A stretch of DNA of 50,518 bases. Origin: Propionibacteriaceae bacterium (lineage in GTDB: Bacteria; Actinomycetota; Actinomycetes; Propionibacteriales; Propionibacteriaceae). This document shows positions 32,456 through 41,494 of this stretch, in pieces. Made by a program: the position numbers and the translations under genes. The DNA lies in assembly GCA_031261485.1 (NCBI GenBank), contig JAISJO010000056.1:1-50518 (forward strand), given 5' to 3'. Within the stretch, counting starts at the first letter, position 1. Every line of letters starts with the position of its first letter. The notes below the pieces were generated by a model. That model was given only the letters and a program-made list of their open reading frames with translations. It did no database searches and was not told the DNA's origin.

Positions 32456-33600
32456 ATCTGCTAACCATACCGATGTTGGGGATAGGCGATTTCTTCACTT
32501 CGATCATGACTCCGCTCCATGCGGCGATCTCGGCTGTCTTGGTTTTCGCGTATCGCATGTGGAGCTATGTCACGGGGGCCGACACTGGGGTGACCTGGGC
32601 ACTGGCCATTATCTTCTTGACGATCATCGTGCGTACGCTCCTGATTCCGTTGTTCGTCAAACAGATCAATTCTGCTCGCAATATGCAGTTGATTCAGCCG
32701 AAGATGAAGGCGCTTCAGGACAAGTACGGGGCCGACCGTGAGCGTCTTGGCATCGAGACACAGAAGCTGATGAAGGAGGAGGGCGTCAATCCATGGGCGT
32801 CATGCTTCCCGATGCTGATCCAGATGCCTATTTTCTTTGCTTTGTACCAGGTGTTGTACGGCGCCTCTCAGGGGACCGCGCGTGGGTATTATCTCGTGCG
32901 AAGCCCGGAACTGGTCGAGTCTTTGCGGGTGTCCAAGTTCCTAGGCGCGGAACTGTCCGGCCATTTCTGGATGTCCGATTGGTCGGGATTTGGCGCGACG
33001 CAAATCATGGCCGTGGTTCTGATCCTGGCGATGAGCGCGCTGTTCTTCATTACCCAGCGTCAGTTGATGAGCAAGAATATGCCTCCTTCTGCGCAGGAGG
33101 GGCCAGCAGCGCAACAGCAGAAGATGATGCTTTACGTCTTCCCGGTGATGTACCTCTTCATGGGAATGATGATTCCGGTGGGTGTGCTGGTGTACTGGGT
33201 GGCATCGAACACATGGACATTGGTTCAGCAGTTCATCCTTATCCGCAACAATCCCACACCGGGAACACCTGCTTACCTGGACTGGGAAGAGCGGATGCGC
33301 GCCAAAGGGCTGGATCCCAAAGAGGTCGAGGCGAAGAAGCGGGCGAAGAAGTCCAAGGCTGGGAAGAGCACGCAGTCTCGCACTGTGGGCGGGACGGGTC
33401 GTGCGGTGGCCGGTTCGAATGGGGATTCAAGCGGGAGCCAGGGGGGTTCGGGCAGTGACAAAGGGTCGGGCTCGGGCGGGAGCCCTTCTTCAGGGGGAAG
33501 TGGCGTTGAACGCCAACAGATTCAACGGCAGCAGCCAGCGCGGAACTCTCGTGCGGCGCGGTCGGTTCCAAAGAACAAGAACGGAAAGGACTCTCAATGA
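32452..33600 (+). CDS. yidC: Membrane protein insertase YidC
   Basis: 382 residues. The conserved insertase core has segments WALAIIFLTIIVRTLLIPLF (residues about 45-65), a charged cytoplasmic hairpin (MKALQDKYGADRERL), PMLIQMPIFFALYQVLYG and three more membrane segments up to about residue 260; the hydrophilic Arg of RTLLIP is present. The C-terminal 100 residues are basic, then Gly/Ser-rich, a tail seen in actinobacterial YidC. Start overlaps yidD by 4 bp and its stop overlaps jag by 4 bp. Confidence 0.97.
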   Translation: MNLLTIPMLGIGDFFTSIMTPLHAAISAVLVFAYRMWSYVTGADTGVTWALAIIFLTIIVRTLLIPLFVKQINSARNMQLIQPKMKALQDKYGADRERLGIETQKLMKEEGVNPWASCFPMLIQMPIFFALYQVLYGASQGTARGYYLVRSPELVESLRVSKFLGAELSGHFWMSDWSGFGATQIMAVVLILAMSALFFITQRQLMSKNMPPSAQEGPAAQQQKMMLYVFPVMYLFMGMMIPVGVLVYWVASNTWTLVQQFILIRNNPTPGTPAYLDWEERMRAKGLDPKEVEAKKRAKKSKAGKSTQSRTVGGTGRAVAGSNGDSSGSQGGSGSDKGSGSGGSPSSGGSGVERQQIQRQQPARNSRAARSVPKNKNGKDSQ

Positions 33601-34169
33601 GTGAGATTGTGGAGGGCGTCGAAGAGTTGGTGCCAGAGGAGTCACTTGAGTCGCAAGAATCGCGTGGTCGGGGTGTGCGTCAGGATGCGCCGAGTAGTGA
33701 GCCTGGCCAGGAAATGGATGCGCTGACCTTGGAAGGTGAGACCGCGGCGGATTACTTGGAAGAATTGATGGACATCGTCGACATGGACGGAGACATTGAT
33801 ACTTTTGTTGAGGCTGGTAGGCCGCATGTGTCCATTATCACCGAGGGAAATCAGTTGGTGGGTGCGGACGGCGAGGTGCTGGAGGCCCTGCAGGAGTTGT
33901 CCCGTTTGGCGGTGCTGACCAAACTGGGTCGCCATTCGCGTCTGATGCTGGACATCGCAGGACACAGGGACAAGCGCAAGGCGGAGATTGGGGAGATCGT
34001 CGCCACCGCTGTTGCCGAGTTGCGTGAGAGTGGAGAGCCCGTGTCTCTGCCGGCGATGAACCCCTTCGAGCGCAAGATTGTCCACGACGCAGTCGCGGCT
34101 GAAGGACTGTATTCGGAGTCGGAAGGCCAAGACGCCAAGCGTCATGTGGTGATTCGTTTGGCTCAGTGA
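33597..34169 (+). CDS. jag: Jag/KhpB-like single-stranded nucleic acid binding protein (R3H)
   Basis: 190 residues. An acidic N-terminal part (about 1-55) is followed by a KH-like region (VSIITEGNQLVGADGEVLEALQELSRL) and a C-terminal R3H domain with PMNPFERKIVHDAV-like sequence (MNPFERKIVHDAVAA). RNA-binding protein that always follows yidC; involved in cell wall or division control in other bacteria. Overlaps yidC by 4 bp. Confidence 0.94.
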   Translation: MSEIVEGVEELVPEESLESQESRGRGVRQDAPSSEPGQEMDALTLEGETAADYLEELMDIVDMDGDIDTFVEAGRPHVSIITEGNQLVGADGEVLEALQELSRLAVLTKLGRHSRLMLDIAGHRDKRKAEIGEIVATAVAELRESGEPVSLPAMNPFERKIVHDAVAAEGLYSESEGQDAKRHVVIRLAQ

Positions 34170-34347
34170 GTCAGAGAGGTCTGGGTCTTAGGACGTTGGG
34201 CCTGGGTGCGTTCGCGGTTTTCGTCAGGGTTTGATCAGTAGGGTTGGATCATTGTTGGGCATAGCTGTCCACGATGTGTCTTGTTGAGTTCGCGTATTTT
34301 TCGTCCCATGGAATGATGGGGTCATTAGGCTAGGTGAAGGATGTGCT

Positions 34348-35094
34348 GTGACTCAGAGTTGGGATGTACCGAGCGGGCTTGTTCCCGTGGCGAGGGCTAT
34401 CTTTGGGGAGAGGTTGCCAGTGGTCGAGGAATTTGCCTCGCTGTTGGCCAATGAGGGCACAGACTGGGGATTGCTGGGGCCACGGGAGGTCCCGCGTCTG
34501 TGGGACCGGCATGTGCTGAATTGCGTGTGCATCTCCGAGTTCGTGTCTTCTGATGGGTACGTTGCTGATTTGGGTTCGGGTGCTGGGCTTCCTGGGATTC
34601 CTCTTGGTATCGCACGGGAGGATGTACGTGTCGATCTGGTAGAGCCGATGGAACGACGGGCTTTGTTCTTGGACACGTGCGTCGAGCGGCTTGGATTGAA
34701 GAATGTACGAGTCGTGCGCACCTCGGGCGAGGAGTTTGGGGCACGGGCAGCGAAGAGCGGGGAAGTACCGGACTATGTGACGTGCCGTGCGCTGTCGTCT
34801 CTTTCCTCTTTGCTGGTCATGACGGCGCGATTGGTTCCGCCGGGTGTTCTCCTAGCCATCAAGGGAGCCAAGGCGGCAGATGAGGTTTCGCGTGCTCGAG
34901 TGGGGCTTCGCAGCAGGGGTTTGGCTGCGTCGATTCGGGAGAGCTTTGTCAGTGGGTTCCACTTGGGGTCGGTTGTTGAAGTAGCAGCGGGGTCTTCGTC
35001 GGATGAGGGTCGTGGCGAGCGTACCCACTCGAGTCGCTATTTTTGGAACAGTGGCGGTTCGGAGGGAACTCGCAGCGGTTCCTGGGTGATCTAG
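34348..35094 (+). CDS. rsmG: 16S rRNA (guanine-N7) methyltransferase RsmG
   Basis: 248 residues. Methylates G527 of 16S rRNA using S-adenosylmethionine. The SAM-binding DLGSGAGLPGIPLGI is at about residues 72-86, and RVVRTSGEEFG and VTCRALSSLSSLL follow as in the family. The start is GTG 34348 with AAGGA six bases ahead; 178 bp separate it from jag. It precedes parA, the usual order. Confidence 0.95.
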   Translation: MTQSWDVPSGLVPVARAIFGERLPVVEEFASLLANEGTDWGLLGPREVPRLWDRHVLNCVCISEFVSSDGYVADLGSGAGLPGIPLGIAREDVRVDLVEPMERRALFLDTCVERLGLKNVRVVRTSGEEFGARAAKSGEVPDYVTCRALSSLSSLLVMTARLVPPGVLLAIKGAKAADEVSRARVGLRSRGLAASIRESFVSGFHLGSVVEVAAGSSSDEGRGERTHSSRYFWNSGGSEGTRSGSWVI

Positions 35095-35162
35095 ACGCCG
35101 AAGTGTCCGAAATTGTCCGAGGTCCCCAGTAGACTGATATGTCGTTGAGGAAAGGGGCATAC

Positions 35163-36083
35163 GTGACACAGGTGCCAGTGCCGAGGTCAGAGTTGTTCGA
35201 TGGACCTGAAGAGGGGCTTATGCCTTTGCCAGATGAGAATGACATGGGTGTCGTTTCACGTGAAACATCGCGCACCTCGTCCCTGATTGGTCCTTTGCCA
35301 CGCCCGGCCAGGCCCCGAATCATGGTCATCGCCAACCAGAAAGGCGGCGTCGGAAAAACCACAACGGCAGTCAATCTCGCGGCTGCCCTCGGATTCGGCG
35401 GACTCTCCGTTCTCGTCGTGGACATGGACCCTCAAGGGAATGCCTCGACCGCGCTGGGCATCGACCATCGGCAGGGGATTCGGGGGACGTACGAGGTTCT
35501 CCTCGAAGGCGACGACATGGAGTGGCACATCGTGGAGTCCGCTGAGGCTCCGGGCGTCAGTGTGCTGCCCGCAACGATTGACCTGGCTGCGGCTGAGTTA
35601 GAGCTCGTTTCCATCCAAGGCCGGGAACGCCGGCTTGCTGACGCTCTGGGCGTGTACCTCGCGGGACATCGAGTGGATTATGTAATCTTCGACTGTCCGC
35701 CGTCCCTCGGACTTCTCACCTTGAACGCCCTGGTCGCCGCCAAAGAGATTCTGATTCCCATTCAGTGCGAGTACTACGCCCTTGAAGGCGTGACTCAACT
35801 TATGCGGACCATCAACCTCGTCAAAGGCAACCTCAACGACTCGCTGAAGTTGGGGACCGTCCTGCTCACGATGTACGACGCGCGCACGCGCCTGTCCACG
35901 CAGGTGTCCGAGGAGGTCCGGCGACACTTTCCACGCGAAACGCTTCAGGCGGTCATCCCCCGCTCAGTGCGTGTCTCGGAAGCTCCGAGTTACGGACAGA
36001 CCGTCATCACCTACCATGCACAGTCGACGGGAGCGCAGGCCTACTTGGATGCGGCCCGCGAAATCGCCGAAAGAGGAGAGTAG
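35163..36083 (+). CDS. parA: Chromosome partitioning ATPase ParA
   Basis: About 306 residues from GTG 35163, which has GGAAAGGGG in front; ATG 35139 in the same frame lacks a ribosome site. A 50-residue N-terminal extension precedes the deviant Walker A KGGVGKTTT (about residues 59-67). VVDMDPQGNASTALGI and FDCPPSLGLLTLNAL follow. A parS site lies within the extension-coding part. Acts with ParB to segregate the origin region. Confidence 0.96.
   Translation: MTQVPVPRSELFDGPEEGLMPLPDENDMGVVSRETSRTSSLIGPLPRPARPRIMVIANQKGGVGKTTTAVNLAAALGFGGLSVLVVDMDPQGNASTALGIDHRQGIRGTYEVLLEGDDMEWHIVESAEAPGVSVLPATIDLAAAELELVSIQGRERRLADALGVYLAGHRVDYVIFDCPPSLGLLTLNALVAAKEILIPIQCEYYALEGVTQLMRTINLVKGNLNDSLKLGTVLLTMYDARTRLSTQVSEEVRRHFPRETLQAVIPRSVRVSEAPSYGQTVITYHAQSTGAQAYLDAAREIAERGE
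35253..35266. promoter_or_regulatory. parS centromere site within parA
   Basis: GTTTCACGTGAAAC, a perfect 14-bp palindrome identical to the core of the universal parS (TGTTTCACGTGAAACA); the flanks here are C on the left and A on the right. It encodes residues VSRET of ParA. 5 kb from oriC, the usual distance for ParB loading. Confidence 0.93.
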
Positions 36084-36085
36084 AA

Positions 36086-36991
36086 ATGGCCGCGAAACAC
36101 ACAGGGCTGGGCAAAGGTCTAGGAGAACTGTTTCAATCCACAACGGAACCGTTGCAAGCGACATCGCGCCGTGAGGATGCGCCGGTGGCAATGCCGGACA
36201 ACTCTCGACTAGCCGAGGTGCCGGTCGACTCCATTTCGCCCAACCCGACGCAGCCTCGTACGGTGTTCGACCCCGAACAGATCGAGGAATTGGCCGAGTC
36301 CATCAAAGAGGTGGGACTTCTGCAGCCAATCGTCGTGCGGCCGTTGGGACAGGACAAGTACGAGTTGGTCATGGGCGAGCGCCGCCTGCGCGCAGTCAAG
36401 GAAGCCGGACTCGATGTCATCCCCGCCATCATCCGTCCGACGGAAGAAGCCGATCTCTTGCGAGACGCTTTGTTGGAGAACTTGCATCGCGTCCAGTTGA
36501 ATCCACTCGAGGAGGCGGCAGCCTATCAGCAGTTGCTCTCCGACTTCGGATGTACACAGGAAGAATTGGCCACCCGAATCAAGAGGTCGCGTCCCCAGAT
36601 CTCCAACACGCTACGTCTGCTCAACCTGCCGACCTCGGTTCAGAAAAGGGTCGCCGCGGGGGTGCTGAGCGCTGGGCACGCGCGGGCTCTCCTCGGTCTT
36701 GATTCCCCGGCGGACATGGAGAAGCTGGCGACCCGCATCGTTGCTGAGGGGTTATCTGTGCGGGCGACAGAAGAGACGGTATCACTAGGGGAGCGGGCTG
36801 AGAAGGCTGCCCTTTCTACGCCCTCTCGCATCGCCGCAGACGACCCTCATGCGGCCACAGTCGCAGCCCTACTGTCTGATCGCCTGGAGACGCGGGTTCG
36901 CGTGGAGATGGGCCGCGCAAAGGGGAAGATCATCGTTGAGTTCGCTGGCAAAGATGACTTGGACCGTATCGTCGAGATTCTCGCGCAGTAG
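36086..36991 (+). CDS. parB: Chromosome partitioning protein ParB
   Basis: 301-residue CTPase and parS-binding protein. N-terminal ParB/Srx domain with VDSISPNPTQPRTVFD, VRPLGQDKYELVMGERRLRA (nucleotide-binding GERR motif) and ENLHRVQLNPLEEA; a central helix-turn-helix (TQEELATRIKRSRPQISNTLRLL); and a C-terminal dimerisation domain (VRVEMGRAKGKIIVEFAGKDD). Starts two bases after the parA stop with AAAGAGGAG ahead. Confidence 0.97.
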   Translation: MAAKHTGLGKGLGELFQSTTEPLQATSRREDAPVAMPDNSRLAEVPVDSISPNPTQPRTVFDPEQIEELAESIKEVGLLQPIVVRPLGQDKYELVMGERRLRAVKEAGLDVIPAIIRPTEEADLLRDALLENLHRVQLNPLEEAAAYQQLLSDFGCTQEELATRIKRSRPQISNTLRLLNLPTSVQKRVAAGVLSAGHARALLGLDSPADMEKLATRIVAEGLSVRATEETVSLGERAEKAALSTPSRIAADDPHAATVAALLSDRLETRVRVEMGRAKGKIIVEFAGKDDLDRIVEILAQ

Positions 36992-37084
36992 ATTCGTGGG
37001 GCAGCGCCCCGTTGAGGACACCCAGAGTGGTGGGTCGTGTGACGATGGCGCCTAGTGGGTAAGCCCCACGCTGTGGGATACTGT

Positions 37085-37134
37085 CCGCAGTTGCCAACGG
37101 GAGCTCATACGCTCCGGGGCAGCCCCTGCTGCGG
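37085..37134. other. Structured region downstream of parB
   Basis: In the 339-bp gap between parB and the next convergent gene, CCGCAG (37085-37090) pairs with CTGCGG (37129-37134), GGAGC with GCTCC inside it, and GGGGCAGCCCC follows. A smaller stem GGGGC-AGC-GCCCC-like sequence lies near 37000. To the right an unusually AT-rich island (about 37180-37225, ATATATCTATATAT) stands out. Could be parB terminator structure or an RNA; no gene seen. Confidence 0.35.
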
Positions 37135-37330
37135 CATACTCTCTCTTCCAATGAGGCCCCACGCAATCTCGCTAAACCTGTATAACTATAGGGCGATTTA
37201 CCAATATATCTATATATCGAGATTACCCAAGCACACACGTCCCAGCAACAGAAGCCCACACCAGGCAGGCACCGAAGACTCGCTCGACTTGACGCAGAAC
37301 CGTGCCGCTGTGGCACCGTCCCCAAAGGCC

Positions 37331-38854
37331 CTATCCGAACATCTCAATGGCAAGGTCACGCATTACCTCTCCTAGCCCCTGCGGGTTTGTTGCGTAGGCG
37401 CCGCCGGTGTAGTACATCATGATGTTGCCGTACCGAACGAACTGGTATGGGTTCTTATCCCCCTCGACATACACGGTCACGCTGGCGACGACTCCATGAG
37501 AGGAGTCAGGCCCAATTGTTGCAGAGTCGCTCGTGACATCATTTCCATTCAGATTCCAGCACGCCACACGACTTGCAAGGAAATCGATGGTCTCTTGCTC
37601 GTTGGCGTACAACTCAAGGTAGCCGTAGCCTATGGCATCGCCCGAGTCGTACTCCGCCTCGTAGGTGTTGTCAGGAGCCGCTATCGCCCCACAACCGCCC
37701 GTTTGGCTAACGGGGTAAATGTCGACGTCTCCCTTGATGAAGGTGTCATTCAGTTCCTGCGCGTACCGCTCGAACTGAGAAGACGACAGAATGATCGGCT
37801 GGGTGTCTGATGGTCTGTTCGTGGTCTGACCTGGCCCTGCCGTCTGGCCTGAGCCAGTCGCTGGGGGAACCGTCGGGTCTGACCCAGGACGGAGAAAGAC
37901 CGCGTAGACGACTGCCGCGATAATGGCGATTATCGCAACAATGACGATAGCAATGACAAGGCCCTTACGGCTCTTCTTGGGGGGTCCTGGTGTGACAGGC
38001 GGAGGTCCGGCCTGGGCGTAGTACGGTCCTCCTGGCTGCTGATATGGGTACCCTGGCTGAGGATAGACAGGCCCAGCTGACTGGCCGTAGTTGGGTGCGG
38101 CACCTTGGGCATAGTAACCGGCTTGCCCATAGGCTTGCTGGGGAGAAGGCGGCTGGCCACCCTGCTGCGGGTAGGGAATCCCTTGCGAGGCCCCTCCTTG
38201 CGACTGCGGGGGCACAGGCTGAGACGGATAACCTGTGGGCGCGGTCTGGGAATAGCCAGGATACTGTGTGCGCTGGTCGTAGGTGGGCTGAGGCTGTACA
38301 GGCTGTGCGGGCTGTGCGGGCTGTGCGGGCTGTGCGGTCGGATACGGGGATTGTGGTGCTTGGCCATAGGGAGAGAAGGATGTGGCGGGGTCGAAGCCAG
38401 TCGACTGAGGGGTGTACGTCTGCTGGGGCGACTGAGTCGTTTGGGGTTGTTGGGGTTGCTGGACAGGCTGGATGGGCTGAATGGGTTGGGGTTGTTGGAT
38501 GGGTTGGGGTTGCTGTGTTGCCTGAGGCAAAGGCGGCGGACTGACACTAGGTTCAATCGGCTGACTTGGGGAAACAGGCGAACCAAAGGCACCGGAGTTC
38601 GGCTGGACTGAGGCAGAAGGCAGTCCGAATTCCCGGGGAGCCGACGCGATAGGAGGCTGTGTTGGAGTCGAGACCGGCTCGCTCGCCGGAGGCACAACCG
38701 GTTGGCTGTCCGTTGCCGACGACGGGAAAATGGGATCAGGGAAGGCGACCGGGGGACGGAACGGCTCTGGCGTGGGGAACGGCGGTGGCACAGGCTCGGA
38801 AGGCACCTGGGCTGGAGAATCTCCTGGATACGAGGATGTTGGGTCGGTGGTCAT
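37331..38854 (-). CDS. Pro/Gln-rich single-span membrane protein of unknown function
   Basis: 507 residues. Residues 1-300 are low-complexity, rich in Pro, Gln, Ser and Tyr with short repeats (PAQPAQPAQPVQP, QQPQPIQ). A basic KKSRKG precedes one membrane segment (GLVIAIVIVAIIAIIAAVVY, about 302-321). The last 170 residues form a likely extracytoplasmic domain with two Cys (SQTGGCGAIAA and VACWNLNG) that could form a disulfide. Proline-rich N-terminus inside and folded domain outside is a common actinobacterial design (DUF4352/DUF4878-like proteins) but I cannot name the family. ATG 38854 follows GAGGAGG. Confidence 0.75.
   Translation of the reverse strand: MTTDPTSSYPGDSPAQVPSEPVPPPFPTPEPFRPPVAFPDPIFPSSATDSQPVVPPASEPVSTPTQPPIASAPREFGLPSASVQPNSGAFGSPVSPSQPIEPSVSPPPLPQATQQPQPIQQPQPIQPIQPVQQPQQPQTTQSPQQTYTPQSTGFDPATSFSPYGQAPQSPYPTAQPAQPAQPAQPVQPQPTYDQRTQYPGYSQTAPTGYPSQPVPPQSQGGASQGIPYPQQGGQPPSPQQAYGQAGYYAQGAAPNYGQSAGPVYPQPGYPYQQPGGPYYAQAGPPPVTPGPPKKSRKGLVIAIVIVAIIAIIAAVVYAVFLRPGSDPTVPPATGSGQTAGPGQTTNRPSDTQPIILSSSQFERYAQELNDTFIKGDVDIYPVSQTGGCGAIAAPDNTYEAEYDSGDAIGYGYLELYANEQETIDFLASRVACWNLNGNDVTSDSATIGPDSSHGVVASVTVYVEGDKNPYQFVRYGNIMMYYTGGAYATNPQGLGEVMRDLAIEMFG
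38301..38336. repeat. Nine-bp minisatellite in the Pro/Gln-rich gene
   Basis: Four perfect copies of GGCTGTGCG (plus strand), coding for Ala-Gln-Pro units on the minus strand. Copy number can change without frameshift. Confidence 0.8.
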
Positions 38855-39107
38855 GAGGTCCTCCTCAGAAATGCTGGTGAGACCAAGGTACCGCTACACG
38901 CCCGTATGGTAAACACTTGGACACGGGAACCTCGCCCAATTTCGCAAGTCGCGGCCAAGAAACCGCTCGTCTATGACGCGAGGTCGACTGGGAAACGCAG
39001 ACAATTGACGGCATTCTTCGTCGTCCTTCGTCGATACGCACAAATTAGCCTGCCCCAGGGGATCGCCGCTTCGCTCAGGGTCAAGGCAGTGGTTGACCCG
39101 CCGTTTC

Positions 39108-40064
39108 CTAGAGCGAGGACTCCACTTGCCTGATTGCCGACTGACGTACAACCGCCGCGAGGGCATCGCCAAAATCCTGCCCGGCGGTGGCCAGGGATAG
39201 GGGGACCAACGACGTGTCCGTCATGCCGGGCGCAACGCTGGATTCTATGAAAACGGGCACGCCATCTCGGACGATAATGTCGGCGCGGGAAAAATCGCGC
39301 AATGATAAGCAGCGATGAGCCGTGACTGCGGCGTCTTGGACGGCCTTGAGAGTCGCATCGTCCAATTCGGCAGGACAAATATAGGTGGTCGCACCTGCTG
39401 TGTACCTGGCCTCGAAGTCATAGCTCCCCGAGGCGGGGCGAATCTCCACGGGCGGGAAAGCAAGTGGACCTTCCCCGAAGTCGAAGACCGGCACCGCGAC
39501 CTCGACGCCGGCGATGAACTCCTCGACGACAACGGTCCGACCGTAGGAATAAGCGTTCACCATCGCCGCCGGGAGGTCCTCAATTCGATCCACCCGAGAG
39601 GCCCCAAGCGCGGACCCAGACATAGTTGGCTTCACAAACAGCGGGAGTCCCAGCTTGTCCTCAATGAGGTCGAGAAGCACATTCGCCCCGAGGTCGCGGA
39701 ACATCTCGTGGGGGAGGACGACTCGTTTGGGCACAGTCAGTCCAGCTTTGGCGACGACGGGAACGGCAAGGGCCTTGTCGAAACTCGCCCTGCAAGCGGG
39801 CGCTCGAGTCCCCACATAATGCACTCCCATAAGCTCAAACACTTCGCGTACTGCACCATCCTCACCAGAGCCACCGTGCAGCATGGGCACGACGACCGGA
39901 TGGTCCAGAGAGCGGATGAGGTCGATGAGGGACGCCTGGACATCGGACTCGCTCACGTCGAACCCAGCGCGGGTCAGCTCCTTGCAGACCCGGCGACCCG
40001 ACTCAATGGACACCTCTCTCTCGTGGGAGAGCCCGCCAGAAACTACAATTACTTGCTGTGCCAT
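39108..40064 (-). CDS. ddl: D-alanine--D-alanine ligase
   Basis: 318-residue ATP-grasp enzyme for peptidoglycan precursor synthesis. The N-terminal SGGLSHEREVSIESGRRV motif, MLHGGSGEDGAV, the ATP-grasp strand LFVKPTMSGSALGASRV, and VEEFIAGVEVAVPV are characteristic; IESSVAPGMTDTSLVPLS near the end corresponds to the Mg/D-Ala site. ATG 40064 follows GGAGGTAATCTA. Its start shares one base with the stop of the upstream aminotransferase (TAATG). No alanine racemase seen nearby. Confidence 0.93.
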   Translation of the reverse strand: MAQQVIVVSGGLSHEREVSIESGRRVCKELTRAGFDVSESDVQASLIDLIRSLDHPVVVPMLHGGSGEDGAVREVFELMGVHYVGTRAPACRASFDKALAVPVVAKAGLTVPKRVVLPHEMFRDLGANVLLDLIEDKLGLPLFVKPTMSGSALGASRVDRIEDLPAAMVNAYSYGRTVVVEEFIAGVEVAVPVFDFGEGPLAFPPVEIRPASGSYDFEARYTAGATTYICPAELDDATLKAVQDAAVTAHRCLSLRDFSRADIIVRDGVPVFIESSVAPGMTDTSLVPLSLATAGQDFGDALAAVVRQSAIRQVESSL

Positions 40065-41368
40065 TAGATTACCTCCGGGTGTTGGGGAAGCTCACGGGCC
40101 AGAGCCGGATCGACGAGACCGAAGGTGGAGCGTAGTTCGATCTCCTCCAACAGCGCCTCGCCAAGTCGGCGTGTACCCTCATAAATGTTGTCTGGCGTGG
40201 GGAAACAGTAACTCAATCGCATATTGCGAGAGCCAAGCCCATCAGCGTAGAACGCTGTGCCAGGGACAAAGGCGACCCTATGTGAGGCCGCTCTGGCACT
40301 CAACTGGTCGCAGTCGAACCCTTCAGGAAGGGTCACCCACACGAAGAATCCGCCTTTGGGGCGTGTCCAAGTCGCGCCGGGAGGCATATGATCGTCCAAA
40401 CCCCGCAACATCGCGTTGCGGCGTTCCCGGTACATCTGACGGAACGAATCGATTTGGCCTCTCCAGTCCCACGTCTCCAGGTACTGTGAGATGGCGAACT
40501 GGGAAAAGACGGGAGGGCACAGTGTCGCAGACTCCTGCGCGAGAATCAGTTTTTTGAGCACAGCCGGAGGGGCCAGAACCCAACCCACACGAAACCCTGG
40601 GGCGAAGGTCTTGGAGAAGGACCCCAGATAAATGACTTGGTCAGCATTCAGGGAACGGATTGCGGGTTTGACGGGCTCATCGAGCGCGAGGAGACCATAA
40701 GGGTTGTCCTCCACGATGAGCAGCCCCAATTCCTGAGCGACAGCGAGGATCTCGCGGCGGCGCTCGACAGGCTGAGTGATGCCCGTGGGGTTGTTGAAGT
40801 TCGGAATGGTGTACAGGAACTTGACTCGCCGACCGGCACTGGTGGCGGCGATATGGGCGGCCCTGAGCGCATCGGGGATGATGCCGTCCTCATCCATCGC
40901 GACGTGTACGACGTGGGCCTGGTACGAACGAAAAGTCCCCAACGCACCGACATAGCTGGGCGCCTCCGCCAGAATCACATCGCCGGGTTCGATGAAGGTC
41001 CTTGTCACGAGGTCCAGCCCTTGTTGGGAACCGCAGGAAATCATTACATCGTCGGGAGAGGCTTCGATTCCCTCAATGCGCATGACATCACAGACCTGTT
41101 CACGTATGCGAGATTCACCTTGGGCCGCACCATAGTTCATGATTGTGGGGCCATGTGTCTTGATGAGGTCACTGACGAGGTCTCCCAGGTCACCCAGGGG
41201 AAGATCAGCGATGTTCGGCATGCCGCCCGCCAAAGAGACCACCTCGGGCCTGTTTGCGACGGCGAAGAGAGCTCGAACTGCGGAGGCCTTGAGGCCTCGG
41301 GTGCGGTCTGCGTACACATCGACGTAGGGGTCGAGGCGTGTCTCCACTCTCTTCTCGGGCAAATCCAT
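40064..41368 (-). CDS. PLP-dependent aminotransferase, class I/II (LysN/MocR-C-terminal-like)
   Basis: 434 residues, fold type I. The PLP lysine is in YLGSFSKTFAPGFRVGW; FLYTIPNFNNPTG supplies the Asn that contacts PLP, VEDNPYGLL follows, and FLVWVTL-like GGFFVWVTLPEG is near the C-terminus. This group covers 2-aminoadipate and broad-specificity aminotransferases. It is coupled to ddl by TAATG, which hints at a cell wall amino acid (for example D/L-Ala or Glu supply), but that is inference. Actinobacteria commonly carry this gene by parB. Confidence 0.92.
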   Translation of the reverse strand: MDLPEKRVETRLDPYVDVYADRTRGLKASAVRALFAVANRPEVVSLAGGMPNIADLPLGDLGDLVSDLIKTHGPTIMNYGAAQGESRIREQVCDVMRIEGIEASPDDVMISCGSQQGLDLVTRTFIEPGDVILAEAPSYVGALGTFRSYQAHVVHVAMDEDGIIPDALRAAHIAATSAGRRVKFLYTIPNFNNPTGITQPVERRREILAVAQELGLLIVEDNPYGLLALDEPVKPAIRSLNADQVIYLGSFSKTFAPGFRVGWVLAPPAVLKKLILAQESATLCPPVFSQFAISQYLETWDWRGQIDSFRQMYRERRNAMLRGLDDHMPPGATWTRPKGGFFVWVTLPEGFDCDQLSARAASHRVAFVPGTAFYADGLGSRNMRLSYCFPTPDNIYEGTRRLGEALLEEIELRSTFGLVDPALARELPQHPEVI

Positions 41369-41494
41369 ACGTTCTACTCTAGGGGTACCGTCAAATGATC
41401 ACGCAGACAACGCGCCCGATTCGGGAGACCAGCGCAGCACCAGATACCGGGGTTGGCGGTTCAATCCAGGCCGTCAAGGCCGTACGATTCATAT

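Noticed and set aside
35927..35940. Second parS-like sequence TTTCCACGCGAAAC in parA
   Set aside because: Three mismatches to the 14-bp palindrome, which should abolish specific ParB binding.
37055..37375. Plus-strand open frame after parB
   Set aside because: Runs through the structured and AT-rich intergenic sequence and into the antisense of the next gene; no ribosome site.
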